Made by a program: the position numbers and the translations under genes. Under the pieces are notes generated by a model. The model did not search any database. It saw only the letters and a program-made list of their open reading frames with translations, and was not told the origin of the DNA. A stretch of DNA of 57,750 nucleotides, taken from the NCBI GenBank assembly GCA_027064585.1, contig JAMOPI010000012.1:1-57750 (forward strand). Reading direction: 5' to 3'. Below, one piece after another: positions 38,824 through 48,521 of this stretch (position 1 is its first letter; each line of letters starts with the position of its first letter). Source of the stretch: Candidatus Desulfofervidaceae bacterium. Lineage in GTDB: Bacteria; Desulfobacterota; Desulfofervidia; Desulfofervidales; Desulfofervidaceae.

Positions 38824-39456
38824 GTGGGATTTGTACCTAAGGACATTGAGCGTTTTATTTATGAACAAAAATTATTGCTTGCCCAACAACCTGAATGCGC
38901 AACGGCCCATTATAATTTGGGCGTGGCTTTATTACGACAAGGGAAATTGGATGAAGCCTTAGATGCCTTTGAAGAGGCGGTAGAGACAGGGCAACGCATG
39001 TTTGAGGCGTTTGTCAATATTGGCTACATTTATTTTAAAAAGGGTGACATGGAAAAGGTTGTTCTGGCTAATAAGCGGGCGGTGGAGATTGAACCCCGTT
39101 ATGCCCGCGGTTACGCAAATATGGGTTTTGCCTATTTACAATTGGGCAAGACCGATGAGGCCATAGAGGCCTTAGAAAAGGCTATTGAACTCAATCCTAG
39201 AATTGTACAGGCTTATGCCAATTTAGCCAATGCTTACTTACAAAAGGGAGATATTGATAAGAGCATTGAGATAAATAAAAAAGCACTTGAGATTGCTCCA
39301 GATTTTGGCTTGGTGCATAATAATATTGCCTATGCCTATTATCTCAAGGAGGAATATGAAAAAGCCATTGCCCACTGTGATAAAGCAAGAGAATTGGGTT
39401 TTCAGGTACATCCTGATTTCTTAAAAGAGCTAGAACCTTATCGGCAGAAGGGATAG
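38824..39456 (+). CDS. tetratricopeptide-repeat protein
   Basis: This 210-residue protein is built almost wholly of five or so TPR units (for example AHYNLGVALLRQGKLDEALDAFEEAVE and AYANLANAYLQKGDIDKSIEINKKALE in part), with no signal peptide, so it is cytoplasmic. It starts with GTG behind AAAGGAGAG. TPR proteins mediate protein contacts; location between dsrD and YkgJ suggests, but does not prove, a link to sulfite reduction. Confidence 0.88.
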   Translation: MGFVPKDIERFIYEQKLLLAQQPECATAHYNLGVALLRQGKLDEALDAFEEAVETGQRMFEAFVNIGYIYFKKGDMEKVVLANKRAVEIEPRYARGYANMGFAYLQLGKTDEAIEALEKAIELNPRIVQAYANLANAYLQKGDIDKSIEINKKALEIAPDFGLVHNNIAYAYYLKEEYEKAIAHCDKARELGFQVHPDFLKELEPYRQKG

Positions 39457-39459
39457 ACA

Positions 39460-40092
39460 ATGGAGCTATTTGATTTCTTTGGTGAATACGAGATCTGGGC
39501 GAAGAAAGCAGATATTCTCTTTAAGAAGATTGCTCATGATTATCCAGAATGTGTGCGCTGTCGGTTGCACTGTGCCGACTGTTGCTATGCCCCATTTGGG
39601 GTGTTTTTGATAGAGGCGGCTTATATAAACTACCACTTTAATCGTTTAGATCCAAAACAAAAAAAGGAAATTTTTAGGCGAATTGAAAAGACAGAAACTC
39701 AGCTTCTCGCCGCAAGAGATCGGTTACATGTCTTTGATGATAATCCAAAGATGAAGGTCTTTGGTTTGGGTAAACAGCGGGTAAGATGTCCTTTCTTAAA
39801 TGAGCAGGATGAGTGCGACTTATATGACAGACGTCCTATTATATGCCGAATCTACGGCGTGCCCTTTGAGGTGAACAAAGAGGTTCATGTGTGTGGTCTG
39901 TCTGGTTTCAAAAAGGGAGTAACTTATCCCGTGGTGAAGCTGGATAAAATATATGACAACTTAAGACGGCTTTCAGAGGAAATGCTTGTTTGGGCTAGAT
40001 CTCCCCATCCTGAACGTTCTCTTCTTTTAATCCCCTTAAGCCGCGCCATCAGAATGCCTTTGGATCATATCATTCAGGGAATGATTGAATAG
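39460..40092 (+). CDS. YkgJ-family Cys-cluster protein
   Basis: This 210-residue protein has the YkgJ pattern of CVRCRLHCADCC near residue 26, then CPFL...CDLYDRRPIICRIYG around 104-125, which binds zinc or an iron-sulfur cluster in related proteins. Function is not known. It lies 3 nt after the TPR gene and overlaps the next, opposite gene by 23 nt at the 3' end. Confidence 0.85.
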   Translation: MELFDFFGEYEIWAKKADILFKKIAHDYPECVRCRLHCADCCYAPFGVFLIEAAYINYHFNRLDPKQKKEIFRRIEKTETQLLAARDRLHVFDDNPKMKVFGLGKQRVRCPFLNEQDECDLYDRRPIICRIYGVPFEVNKEVHVCGLSGFKKGVTYPVVKLDKIYDNLRRLSEEMLVWARSPHPERSLLLIPLSRAIRMPLDHIIQGMIE

Positions 40093-41182
40093 CCTGAAAG
40101 AGTGCTTGTGTGTGTTGAGGAAGGTTTTTTTCTAAAATAGAAAATTCTTCTTTGCCTTCATATAAGCGCAAGAGTTGGTTTAAAAGCAGGTTTAATTCCT
40201 TCTGGCTAAAGGCCTTAAGAAGATCTAATAACTCAATATTATCTAGCTGACATGTTGCCTTTAATTCCTCTTTTCTTTCTTGCATGGTCTTAAAAAAGCC
40301 GACAAGAACACCCTTTAGATAAAAGGGATCAAAAAGGCCTATTTTGCCGACACCGTCAAAGCGGTCTAGCCGTATACGTAGACTCAGATTTAAAAAGAAA
40401 TAAATCAGGGCCAAAATGGGATTGACTTCTTCTTGTGAAAGGAACTCCATAAAGGCTCCATATCCTCTTACGGTGGTTAGTCTTACCTTTATTTCTGTAT
40501 CGGCTCTAACAATAAAGTCTCCAGCCGCATGATGCCAAGGATATATCTGGGCAAAGGAAGAAAAATCGTAATAAAGACTGAGAATGTAAGCAATTTCTTG
40601 AAAAAGGGTAAAGGCCTCCCTTTTACTTAGATAGCGATAACCCCTTTTAAAATCCCATAAGACAATCTGTGTCTGTTTGTTTTTGTCTAAGGTAAGATGA
40701 AATTCATGATAATCCTCAAACCATTCTACCAGGGCTAAAGTCATATCATTTAAATCGGCCAAAACATATACCTTAGGTAAATATGGATAAGGAAATTTAT
40801 GATGCAGTGTGTTAAGCAGTTTGTATTCTCTTTTAAGCCATACAGCCTTTTCCTTTTCAGTTGCTACATTTACTCCAAAAACAAAACGGTTTTTTTTAGT
40901 ATGCACTTCTATCCTGGCGGGGTGATAAAAGGCACCGTGTTTTTCTGCCTGAATAATGATTTTTTGGATAGTATCAGAGAAAGGCTGGGCTGTTTGTTGA
41001 GTAATGGCAGAGATGAGGAAATGAAAATTATCCTGGCTTAAAAAGGTCTTTATTGTTTCAAAGTACCGAATATATGGCGTCCTCGCCCGATCCCCTTCTA
41101 AGGCAATATAGGCATTGGTCGCATCTACAGGGATGATTTTTTTAGGACCGGCTACGCAGTAAATCCATTGACACTTATTCAC
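40070..41182 (-). CDS. protein of unknown function, possible degenerate kinase fold
   Basis: I do not recognise this 370-residue protein. The middle part (about 90-240) resembles a kinase or phosphotransferase fold: a beta-rich start (HTKKNRFVFGVNVATEKEKA), a helix with REYKLLNTLHHKFPYPYLPKVY, a hinge-like LALVEWFEDYHEFHL and YPWHHAAGDFIVR where a catalytic loop would be. But the expected HxD is not clear, so it may be inactive. It is downstream of, and overlaps by 8 nt, the HEAT-repeat gene, forming a two-gene operon running against dsr and dsrN. Confidence 0.7.
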   Translation of the reverse strand: MNKCQWIYCVAGPKKIIPVDATNAYIALEGDRARTPYIRYFETIKTFLSQDNFHFLISAITQQTAQPFSDTIQKIIIQAEKHGAFYHPARIEVHTKKNRFVFGVNVATEKEKAVWLKREYKLLNTLHHKFPYPYLPKVYVLADLNDMTLALVEWFEDYHEFHLTLDKNKQTQIVLWDFKRGYRYLSKREAFTLFQEIAYILSLYYDFSSFAQIYPWHHAAGDFIVRADTEIKVRLTTVRGYGAFMEFLSQEEVNPILALIYFFLNLSLRIRLDRFDGVGKIGLFDPFYLKGVLVGFFKTMQERKEELKATCQLDNIELLDLLKAFSQKELNLLLNQLLRLYEGKEEFSILEKNLPQHTQALFQAIQSFPE

Positions 41183-42254
41183 CTTTAATGGCCTTAATTG
41201 CCTCTTTAGCCAGCTTGGCTATGGTTACTTCCTGAAGTTTATGATCAATGAAAATCTTGATCTTGATCTGATCTTTAAGTAGATCTTCTAATAAAGGCTT
41301 AGCTGGTTTTTCCTTAAAGATACCTAAACACCAAGCGGCGTGTCCTCTGATGGTGGGATCGGGGTCAGTAACCAGTTTATACAAGGCCGGCACAGCCTTT
41401 TTAACGGCTTCTAAATCTACCTGAGCAATACGACCGATACCCCAAAGGACTTCTTGCCGAGCACTATCGTCTAAAAAGAAGGAGACAAAAGAAGGAATAA
41501 AGTTTTTTAAGAATTTAGGATTCTGACTAATAATTTCGGCAGCTGCTCCTAAGGCACCCCAACAGGAGGCCGCGGTATCAGAACGGGCGTAAAGGATGTT
41601 ATGCAAGAGTTTAGTAACGATGTCTGGCCGTCTTTTTAAATAAAAACTACACACCTGTCCTAAGGCATAAATAGCCTGCCAGCGAAACTGTTCATCCACG
41701 GCATAAAGTAAACGCTGTAGGGCCGGAATAACCCTTGTATCTTCTTGGGCAAGGGCAAGAAGTTCATCCCATTTTTCTTCTTTGACCAGATTTTCTACTA
41801 AACGTTTGGAAAAACGAGCCGAACGTTTAGGTGTAACTTCTTTAACCACTAGCTCTTTGGCCTTTTCTTTTACCCCTTGAGCCGTAACTTCCTGGACATC
41901 ATCGTGTAAACGGAGAAAGAGAAGCTTTCCCCTAACCTTGCGGCCCTCATGCCCTCCGCCTACAACGATCTTATGTGAAATGCCATCATAGTTATCCAAC
42001 ACTGCTTCTACATAATCTTCTTCAGGTAAAAGTCCCCAAGCCAGATCCCAATCCTCATTACAGGCAAACAAAAGGGCCTCTACAAAGGCGGCGCCTTGAT
42101 GGTAGCCTGTAAAGTCATATACATAAACTGCTCCGCAGTTTTTACACACGCCAAGAGGAAATTCAAAATTACTAGAGACTAGCTCCTGCGGTGGATCAAT
42201 TAACTCATCACAAAAGGGACAGCGTGGTGGATATACCTTCGGTATAAGAGGCAA
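41175..42254 (-). CDS. zinc-ribbon plus HEAT-repeat protein, TTG start
   Basis: This 359-residue protein has an N-terminal zinc ribbon (CPFCDELI...CKNCGAVY, residues 12-40), a middle basic region and a C-terminal HEAT-repeat array (about 175-359, with ALQRLLYAVDEQFRWQAIYALG and IRGHAAWCLGIFKEKPA). The start is TTG at 42254, with GGAGG 7 nt before it. It resembles what I recall as the DVU0298-type proteins of sulfate reducers; that match is from memory and unchecked. It has its own promoter, and the unknown gene at 40070 follows. Confidence 0.75.
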   Translation of the reverse strand: MPLIPKVYPPRCPFCDELIDPPQELVSSNFEFPLGVCKNCGAVYVYDFTGYHQGAAFVEALLFACNEDWDLAWGLLPEEDYVEAVLDNYDGISHKIVVGGGHEGRKVRGKLLFLRLHDDVQEVTAQGVKEKAKELVVKEVTPKRSARFSKRLVENLVKEEKWDELLALAQEDTRVIPALQRLLYAVDEQFRWQAIYALGQVCSFYLKRRPDIVTKLLHNILYARSDTAASCWGALGAAAEIISQNPKFLKNFIPSFVSFFLDDSARQEVLWGIGRIAQVDLEAVKKAVPALYKLVTDPDPTIRGHAAWCLGIFKEKPAKPLLEDLLKDQIKIKIFIDHKLQEVTIAKLAKEAIKAIKGE

Positions 42255-42283
42255 GAGGAAACCTCCATTTTTTATTTGCGACC

Positions 42284-42312
42284 TTTTTATCAGAGGTAAA
42301 AAGGTGTGTCAA
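42284..42312 (-). promoter_or_regulatory. promoter of the HEAT-repeat/unknown gene pair
   Basis: On the minus strand TTGACA (42312-42307), a 17-nt spacer and TAAAAA (42289-42284). The TTG start with GGAGG lies about 30 nt downstream. Confidence 0.7.
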
Positions 42313-42384
42313 GGAAGGGGTGATCTTTCTTTTTGGAAATTTTTGAGTTAAAAAAGAAAATGATCTTTAGAGAGGAGGTAAAAG

Positions 42385-42624
42385 ATGCCAATCTATGAGT
42401 TTCGTTGTCTTCAGTGTGGGCATGTGTTTGAGCTTTTTCGGGTAAGGTCGGATGAAGAGATAGAGATGAAATGTCCTGAGTGTGGTGGAGAAAATATTGA
42501 AAGGGTCATGAGCCGCGTCGGAGGAATTTCTGTAAAAGGAAGTGAGACCATGCCGCGTTCTACCTTCCGCTCATGTGCTGGGGGAACATGTGCGACCATA
42601 GAAGTGCCTGGACCGGAAAGATGA
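42385..42624 (+). CDS. FmdB-family zinc ribbon protein
   Basis: This 79-residue protein begins [16 protein letters not shown] and has a second [14 protein letters not shown] knuckle, the FmdB/CxxC_CxxC regulatory-type ribbon. Such proteins accompany many metalloenzyme operons. AGAGGAGGT precedes the ATG. Its stop overlaps the dsrN start (ATGA), so the two are translationally coupled. Confidence 0.9.
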   Translation: MPIYEFRCLQCGHVFELFRVRSDEEIEMKCPECGGENIERVMSRVGGISVKGSETMPRSTFRSCAGGTCATIEVPGPER

Positions 42625-44015
42625 CGAATCTCCCACGGCTGATCATTTCAGGACTAAGTGGCGATGCGGGCAAAACGGTTATTAGTACGGGTTTAACACG
42701 TGTTTTATCCAGACACAAAAGAGTCATCCCTTTTAAAAAGGGGCCGGATTATATTGATATGGCCTGGTTGGCCTTAGCCGCTGAGCGGCCTTGTTATAAT
42801 CTGGATCTCTTTTTTATTAATAAGGATCAGCTTTATCAGGCCTTTTTGTACAATGCCGCTAAGGGAGAGGTAGCCATTATAGAGGGTAACCGTGGGCTTT
42901 ACGATGGCTTGGATGTAGAAGGCAGTGCCAGTACAGCCACTTTGGCCAAACTCCTGCAAGCGCCTGTCTTTTTAATTATCAATTGCACCAAAGTAACTCG
43001 CACCGCGGCTGCTTTGGTCTTAGGCTGTATGCAGATGGATAAAGAAGTGCCGATTAAAGGCGTAATTTTAAACCAGCTTGCCCGTGCCCGGCATGAAAAT
43101 ATTATTAAGGAGTGTATTAAAAAATATTGCCAAATACCAGTCGTAGGGGCCATTCCCCGTTTAAGGAATGTAACCTTTCCAGGCAGACATCTAGGTCTTG
43201 TGCCACCCCAAGAGCATCCTAAGGCTGAAGAAGCAATTGAGACAGCGGCAGAGATTGTAAGTAAATATCTAGACCTAGATACCATCTGGCAGATAGCCAG
43301 TCAGGCACCACCATTAAATGTATCTTCAACCCAACAACTTTTTCCGCAAAAATCTTCTCTTGGTATTCGTATTGGCGTTATCCGGGATAGTGCCTTTCAG
43401 TTTTATTATCCTGAAAACCTGGAGGCCCTGGTGAGAGAAGGGGCAGAGGTGGTAGAGTTTAGTGCCTTAAAAGAAGAACGCCTGCCAGAAATAGATGCCC
43501 TTTATATTGGGGGTGGTTTTCCTGAAACACATGCCGAAATCCTGGCTAATAACTATCGCTTACGCCAGGCCATTAAAGAGGCGGCTGAAAGGGGGTTGCC
43601 TATTTACGCTGAATGTGGGGGATTGATGTATCTATGTAAGGAGCTCATCTGGCAGGAAAAAAAATATCCGATGGTAGGAATCTTTCCAGCGCTTATTGGA
43701 GTTAGTAAAAGGCCCCAGGGGCATGGCTATGTCATGGCTGAGGTTACGGCCCCTAATCCTTACTTTCCGGTAGGTGAGGTCTTAAAGGGACATGAATTTC
43801 ATTATTCCTATGTCTTAAGTTGGGAAGATACGCCTTATTATGCCTTTACCCTTAAAAAAGGCCACGGGGTAGACGGTAAGCATGACGGATTGATATATAA
43901 AAATATCCTGGCCGCCTATACCCATCTTCATGCCTTGGGAACTGAAGGTTGGGCAAGAGGAGTAGTTCAGCAGGCCTTAAATTATAAAAATACTCGGAGA
44001 GGAGATAATGTGTAG
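42621..44015 (+). CDS. dsrN: DsrN/CbiA-type siroheme or cobyrinate amidase
   Basis: This 464-residue glutamine-dependent amidotransferase has an N-terminal P-loop dethiobiotin-synthetase-like domain ([16 protein letters not shown] near residue 9) and a C-terminal class I GATase domain with [13 protein letters not shown] carrying the nucleophile Cys near 335 and a late HLHA. In sulfur-metabolising organisms this homologue (DsrN) is thought to amidate siroheme to the siroamide found in DsrAB; cobyrinate a,c-diamide synthase (CbiA) is the alternative. Absence of other cobalamin genes and the dsr context favour DsrN. It starts at 42621, overlapping the fmdB-type stop. Confidence 0.82.
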   Translation: MTNLPRLIISGLSGDAGKTVISTGLTRVLSRHKRVIPFKKGPDYIDMAWLALAAERPCYNLDLFFINKDQLYQAFLYNAAKGEVAIIEGNRGLYDGLDVEGSASTATLAKLLQAPVFLIINCTKVTRTAAALVLGCMQMDKEVPIKGVILNQLARARHENIIKECIKKYCQIPVVGAIPRLRNVTFPGRHLGLVPPQEHPKAEEAIETAAEIVSKYLDLDTIWQIASQAPPLNVSSTQQLFPQKSSLGIRIGVIRDSAFQFYYPENLEALVREGAEVVEFSALKEERLPEIDALYIGGGFPETHAEILANNYRLRQAIKEAAERGLPIYAECGGLMYLCKELIWQEKKYPMVGIFPALIGVSKRPQGHGYVMAEVTAPNPYFPVGEVLKGHEFHYSYVLSWEDTPYYAFTLKKGHGVDGKHDGLIYKNILAAYTHLHALGTEGWARGVVQQALNYKNTRRGDNV

Positions 44016-45990
44016 AGTTAGAGTTAAATTGGCTATCATCTTTTTTTGTTTACTTTTTTGGCCATCCATTACCTTGGCAAAGGATAATTCTTATGGAGCA
44101 ATTATTCTTTTAGACGAGGTAAAAAACAGCTTTGATGCTCAAGGGCGGGAGGTGTGGTATGAACACGAACTTATCCAGGTATTAAATCAAAAAGGCATCC
44201 AGGAGTTTGGTGAGGTTGTTATTCCCTTTTCTACCAAATACCAAAGGCTTAAAGTGCTTAAGGCTGTAACCATTTTACCAAACGGACAACGGGTAAAGCC
44301 AGCAAAGAATGCCTATAACATTGTGTCTCCTCCCTTTGTTATGCAGGCGCCTATCTATTCGGACATCAAGTATCAGACCGTTTCCATGCCTGCCCTCTGT
44401 CCTGGGGCAGTGATAGAATATGCCTATGAGCTGAGAACAATCAAGTCTTACATGCCTGGGCAGTTTTGGGCCAAAAATATTTTTCAACAGGAGTATCCGG
44501 TCAAACGGGCTATTTATGCCTTAAGTGTACCTAAAAGCAAGATACCTAAAATTATTTTAAAGCACATACACTTGCGGCCTAAAAAAGAAGTAAGAGGTGA
44601 CCAAATTACCTTCATCTGGGAAGTGCAAAATCTACCGGCCATTGATGCAGAACCTTATGCTCCGCCTTTAGAGGAACTGGCTGCTTCTATTGCCCTTTCT
44701 ACTGTACCTTCTTGGGACAAGGTAGCCCGCTGGTATTATGACTTGGCCAAAGATGCTCTTAAGCCCGATATAGCTATTAAGAAGAAGGCCAAGGAGCTAA
44801 CAAAGGACTGTAAAGACGAGTGGGCAAAGATAAAGGCCATCTATAATTATGTTGCCCAAAATATCCGCTATGTTGGAGTAGAATTTGGCATCAATGGTTA
44901 TAAACCCCATCCAGCCAGCCAAATCTTTCGGCTACGCTATGGTGATTGTAAGGATCACTCTACCCTCTTAATTGCTATGCTACGAAGTGTGGGGATTAAG
45001 GCCTATGCAGTACTTATCCCTACGACCGAGATTGCCAATTTAAACGAAAGGCTTCCTATGCCTGGGGCCTTTGATCATGAGATTACGGCCGTCTTGGTTC
45101 ATGGGAAATACATATTTTTAGACAGTACGGCCGAAAGCACGCCTTGTGGTCAACTGCCGCCTTCAGATCAGGGAAGAAGGGTCTTATTAGTCAAGGATGG
45201 AAAGGCCATTTTAACTACTACCCCTATCTTTGGGCCAAAGGCAAATCAGGAGATATATAAGGCCAGGTTTTGGCTTGATGCCGAAGGAGCCTTAAAAGGC
45301 ACAGGTAAGCTAGTTTATACTGGCGTATATGCCATGTTTAGACGGGAGCAATTTATCCACATGACCGCACAGCAGCGGCAGCGAACGATAGAGAAAATCA
45401 TAAACAACTTTAGCCCAGGCGCCCGGTTGTTGGGGATGGAAATTTCTCCTTACCAAGATCTCAACCAGTCCAATGTGAGGGTAGGTTTTAGGATAAAGGA
45501 CGATGCTTACGCTACCAGGACGGCTCATCTTTTATCCTTTCATCCACCTCTGCCTTCTTTTTCCCACCTCATTTCATTAGTGGCAGCGGCCAAGCGCCAT
45601 TATCCTTACCGTCTGGGCTATTGCCTGCGCAAAGTAGCCGAAGTAGAAATTCACTTGCCCCAAGGCTATCGCTGTATCTTCTTGCCTGAGGACTATCGTT
45701 ATACTAATGATGTTGGACGATTGGAGATACGCTGGAGAAAGAAGGGAGACGTTATCATTTGTCATGAGGTTTTAGAGGTAAGCCAGGCTGAGATTCCAGT
45801 TGATAAATATGCTCAGTTGCGGCATCTTTTTACCCTAGCGGTCAAGTTAAACCGCAATCAGGTTATTATTCTCAAAAAGACGCTGCTTGCAAAAAGGGTA
45901 AAAGGGCCTGTTCAAGAAGCACTAAGATCTCCTTTAACTGCCCACCAAAGGCAGGAGTGCGGCCAAAGAGATGAATGCGCTGTTTTGTAA
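44008..45990 (+). CDS. exported DUF3857/transglutaminase-like protein
   Basis: This 660-residue protein has a signal peptide (about 1-25, ending SITLA), a DUF3857 beta domain (about 30-240) and a transglutaminase-like domain with the catalytic triad Cys314 (RYGDCKDHS), His357 (FDHE) and Asp372 (FLDST), then a C-terminal beta domain. It is periplasmic or surface-exposed; such proteins are usually thought to be proteases or amidases rather than cross-linkers. It overlaps dsrN by 8 nt with GGAGAGGAG before the ATG. The last 119 nt also code for the BPL-N protein on the other strand. Confidence 0.85.
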   Translation: MCRVRVKLAIIFFCLLFWPSITLAKDNSYGAIILLDEVKNSFDAQGREVWYEHELIQVLNQKGIQEFGEVVIPFSTKYQRLKVLKAVTILPNGQRVKPAKNAYNIVSPPFVMQAPIYSDIKYQTVSMPALCPGAVIEYAYELRTIKSYMPGQFWAKNIFQQEYPVKRAIYALSVPKSKIPKIILKHIHLRPKKEVRGDQITFIWEVQNLPAIDAEPYAPPLEELAASIALSTVPSWDKVARWYYDLAKDALKPDIAIKKKAKELTKDCKDEWAKIKAIYNYVAQNIRYVGVEFGINGYKPHPASQIFRLRYGDCKDHSTLLIAMLRSVGIKAYAVLIPTTEIANLNERLPMPGAFDHEITAVLVHGKYIFLDSTAESTPCGQLPPSDQGRRVLLVKDGKAILTTTPIFGPKANQEIYKARFWLDAEGALKGTGKLVYTGVYAMFRREQFIHMTAQQRQRTIEKIINNFSPGARLLGMEISPYQDLNQSNVRVGFRIKDDAYATRTAHLLSFHPPLPSFSHLISLVAAAKRHYPYRLGYCLRKVAEVEIHLPQGYRCIFLPEDYRYTNDVGRLEIRWRKKGDVIICHEVLEVSQAEIPVDKYAQLRHLFTLAVKLNRNQVIILKKTLLAKRVKGPVQEALRSPLTAHQRQECGQRDECAVL

Positions 45991-47239
45991 TTTCTGGCTG
46001 TGGGGCGTGCAGGAGAGTCAGTTCAGGGTGGTTGAGGTAAAGTCGTTCCTGTAAAAGCAAGTGTTTGGCTTTTTCTAAAAATGCAGGTAAAAGCTGGGAG
46101 ACCTGCGTAAGAAATTCCACACAACCTAAGGGGGCATAAGGAAAGAAATTCTTTAGCTGTTTTTCTAATTCTTTAAGTATAAGATAAAGGGTGAGGTAAT
46201 GAAATCCCCTTATCCCTCGCCGCCAACGGATCATCCAGGTATTTACCCGATACCACAAAAATTGCCGCTTACCAAACTCCATAAATGCCTGCATAAGTTT
46301 TCTCAATCTACGGCTCAGGGGAAGGGCCTTTTCTGTGCGTTCCATTTGTATCTCTGCCCGTGGCAGATTAGGGTAGGACGTAGAGGGAAGAAGATATTGC
46401 CAGAGGTTAAAAAGGGCTAGGCCCTCCCAGGGATTATCAGGGGTGTCTAGATGAGGATAGGTCAGGACGACCTTTCCCTGACCATATCGGCTTTCTATCA
46501 CGGCCGGCTGGTCTATCAAAACATCGGGGTCAAGGTGTAACCGGTACTGCCTTTCAAAGGCAGTTAGGTCGGCGTATTGTTTGAGGTCGCTAATATTTAA
46601 ATCACTCACATAAAAATCTGAGGTAATACCGGCATAGGTAGCAATGATGTCTATTTGTCCGGTAGTGTCAAACAGGGCTGGCCACCAGACATAAAAGCTG
46701 GCCCTTGGTGAAAGGCCTTCCCAAAAGGGATGATGAGAGGGAGAAAGCCTTATTTTTCCATAAAAGTTAGCAATGTTTCTCTCTTTTTTGCGCCCACATG
46801 GTACTAGTCCTAGCCCATCTCTTTCCTTTAAGGCCAGACCACATCCGCCACAGATGCCCAGATAATTTCCACCCGCAGCCACAAAGACCTTAATGGCTTC
46901 CCGTCCTTCTTGTCCTAATACTTCGTTTTTTAAACTGGTCCAGCCTCCAGGAACAAGCAGGATGGGAAACTCACTTAACCGGCCAGCCTTAATTTCCCTT
47001 GCTGTAATGATATAAAAAGGAATGCCCAAGGTTTTAAGCTGCCAATAGGCCATCAGACCAAAGAGATAACTGCCTTCCCAAAAGAGGGCGATGGGACCGT
47101 ATTTACAAAGGGAAGCATCCTTAAAAGGCGAGAAAAGAAACTTCCTACCTTTGCGATAGACAGATTTATTTTCCCTTAATTGCGAGACGACCTGCTGAAG
47201 GATACGTGTTCCCTTAGCTGGCGTCCAGGTAAGGAACAT
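45872..47239 (-). CDS. BPL-N / class I amidotransferase-like protein
   Basis: This 455-residue protein has an N-terminal half like the biotin-protein ligase N-terminal (class I GATase-like) domain: ILLVPGGWTSLKNEVLGQEG and YLGICGGCGLAL with a nucleophile-elbow Cys. The C-terminal 160 residues are helical and not recognised. The start at 47239 overlaps the upstream metallo-hydrolase stop (TAATG) and has AAAGGAG before it; a longer frame starts at 47272. Enzymatic role unknown. Confidence 0.7.
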   Translation of the reverse strand: MFLTWTPAKGTRILQQVVSQLRENKSVYRKGRKFLFSPFKDASLCKYGPIALFWEGSYLFGLMAYWQLKTLGIPFYIITAREIKAGRLSEFPILLVPGGWTSLKNEVLGQEGREAIKVFVAAGGNYLGICGGCGLALKERDGLGLVPCGRKKERNIANFYGKIRLSPSHHPFWEGLSPRASFYVWWPALFDTTGQIDIIATYAGITSDFYVSDLNISDLKQYADLTAFERQYRLHLDPDVLIDQPAVIESRYGQGKVVLTYPHLDTPDNPWEGLALFNLWQYLLPSTSYPNLPRAEIQMERTEKALPLSRRLRKLMQAFMEFGKRQFLWYRVNTWMIRWRRGIRGFHYLTLYLILKELEKQLKNFFPYAPLGCVEFLTQVSQLLPAFLEKAKHLLLQERLYLNHPELTLLHAPQPEITKQRIHLFGRTPAFGGQLKEILVLLEQALLPFLQAASF

Positions 47240-47952
47240 TACGGGATCTGTCTCCTTTGGGCTACGGACCAAGCATGATTAGGAAGTAGAATATCAGCCA
47301 TTTCTTTAATCTTTTTAGCACTTTCATAGGCATCAATAGCATTGATGTGAATGCCAGGGGTAACGACCGGGCCAATCTTGGGAAAGTTCTTTTCGTTGCA
47401 GCAAAAGCCGGTAATAATGGCCTTGCCTTCGGTGGTATTTACCACTACCGACTGCCCACCAGGGGTGTGGCCAGGGGTGAAGACAACCCTAATGCCATCT
47501 ACGATTTCCTGGTCTCCTTCAATGGTAATTACATTAAGTCCGTCAAGAATGTCCGAATAATAACGATGGTCAATTGGATGAGGATTTAAGAAAAACTCAT
47601 ATTCAGCCTTCTGCACATAGATTTTGGCCTGGGGACATTTATAATCATTTTCACAATGATCATTATGAAGATGGGTATGGATAATGATATCTATGTCTTC
47701 TGGTTTTAATCCTACCTTGGCCAAGGCATCCTCGAAATAAAGGATGTCTACGCCGTATTTCTCTTTTAGCTCATCGGGCACGACGAAGTCTTCAAGCCCT
47801 GTATCTACAAGTATATTTTTATCACCACCCTTAAGATAAAACATGATAATCGGGATCCAAATGCGCTCTCCATAAAACTTTAGATAGGTCATCATTCCCT
47901 GATCAGTTTCTTTTGCCCCTACGACCAAGGGATAAATTGTATAGGTAGTCAT
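47239..47952 (-). CDS. metallo-beta-lactamase-fold hydrolase, lactonase-like
   Basis: This 237-residue MBL-fold enzyme has the metal-binding HTHLHNDHCEN near residue 91 and later HTPGGQ and NHAW ligands. Overall form resembles N-acyl-homoserine-lactone lactonases (AttM/AiiA type), but the substrate cannot be told from sequence. AAGGAGGG precedes the ATG. It is translationally coupled to the BPL-N gene downstream. Confidence 0.82.
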   Translation of the reverse strand: MTTYTIYPLVVGAKETDQGMMTYLKFYGERIWIPIIMFYLKGGDKNILVDTGLEDFVVPDELKEKYGVDILYFEDALAKVGLKPEDIDIIIHTHLHNDHCENDYKCPQAKIYVQKAEYEFFLNPHPIDHRYYSDILDGLNVITIEGDQEIVDGIRVVFTPGHTPGGQSVVVNTTEGKAIITGFCCNEKNFPKIGPVVTPGIHINAIDAYESAKKIKEMADILLPNHAWSVAQRRQIP

Positions 47953-48113
47953 GACAACCCTCCTTCTCTCCGCTCAGACGCTCCAGAACATCTGAGCCTT
48001 GAAAAATTAAAATTACCATTTCCCATTATAGGGAGGGCTATAATGCTTGTCAATTATTGACCATTAGTTAAAACTTTGTTACATTTAGCGCAATCCTTAA
48101 GAAGGAGGGAATA

Positions 48114-48521
48114 ATGCGTTGCTGGGTAAAACAGTGGTGTATGTTATTAACTTTACTTTGTTTATGCGGATGTGCAGCAGCATTGGTAGGGGCTGGCGCA
48201 GGGGCAGGTATTGCGGGGTATAAATTTATTGAAGGAGAATTACGGGTAGATTATATTGGTGTATCCTATCAAAAGGTGCGAAGAGCTGTCCATCAGGCCT
48301 TAAAAGATGCCAATATTCCTATAAAAAAAGAGGAATATGATGCCATTAATACCAAGATTAAGGCCAAAAAGGCAGATGGGAGGTCTGTTATTTTAAAGAT
48401 AGAAAATAATCCCTCTGGTATAGTTCGTGTAAGCATCCGCGTAGGCGTCTTTGGCGATCAGGATGCCTCTTTAATTATCAAAAAACTTATAGATAAACGG
48501 CTAGGGCTTAAAAATAAATAA
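48114..48521 (+). CDS. DUF3568-type lipoprotein
   Basis: This 135-residue protein has a lipoprotein signal with lipobox LCGC-AA near residue 20, a Gly/Ala-rich stretch (ALVGAGAGAGIAGY), then the DUF3568 domain (VSYQKVRRAVHQALKDANI and VSIRVGVFGDQDASLIIKKL). It is presumably anchored in the outer membrane; function unknown. AAGGAGGG precedes the ATG. It converges with and overlaps the prepilin peptidase by 21 nt. Confidence 0.82.
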   Translation: MRCWVKQWCMLLTLLCLCGCAAALVGAGAGAGIAGYKFIEGELRVDYIGVSYQKVRRAVHQALKDANIPIKKEEYDAINTKIKAKKADGRSVILKIENNPSGIVRVSIRVGVFGDQDASLIIKKLIDKRLGLKNK

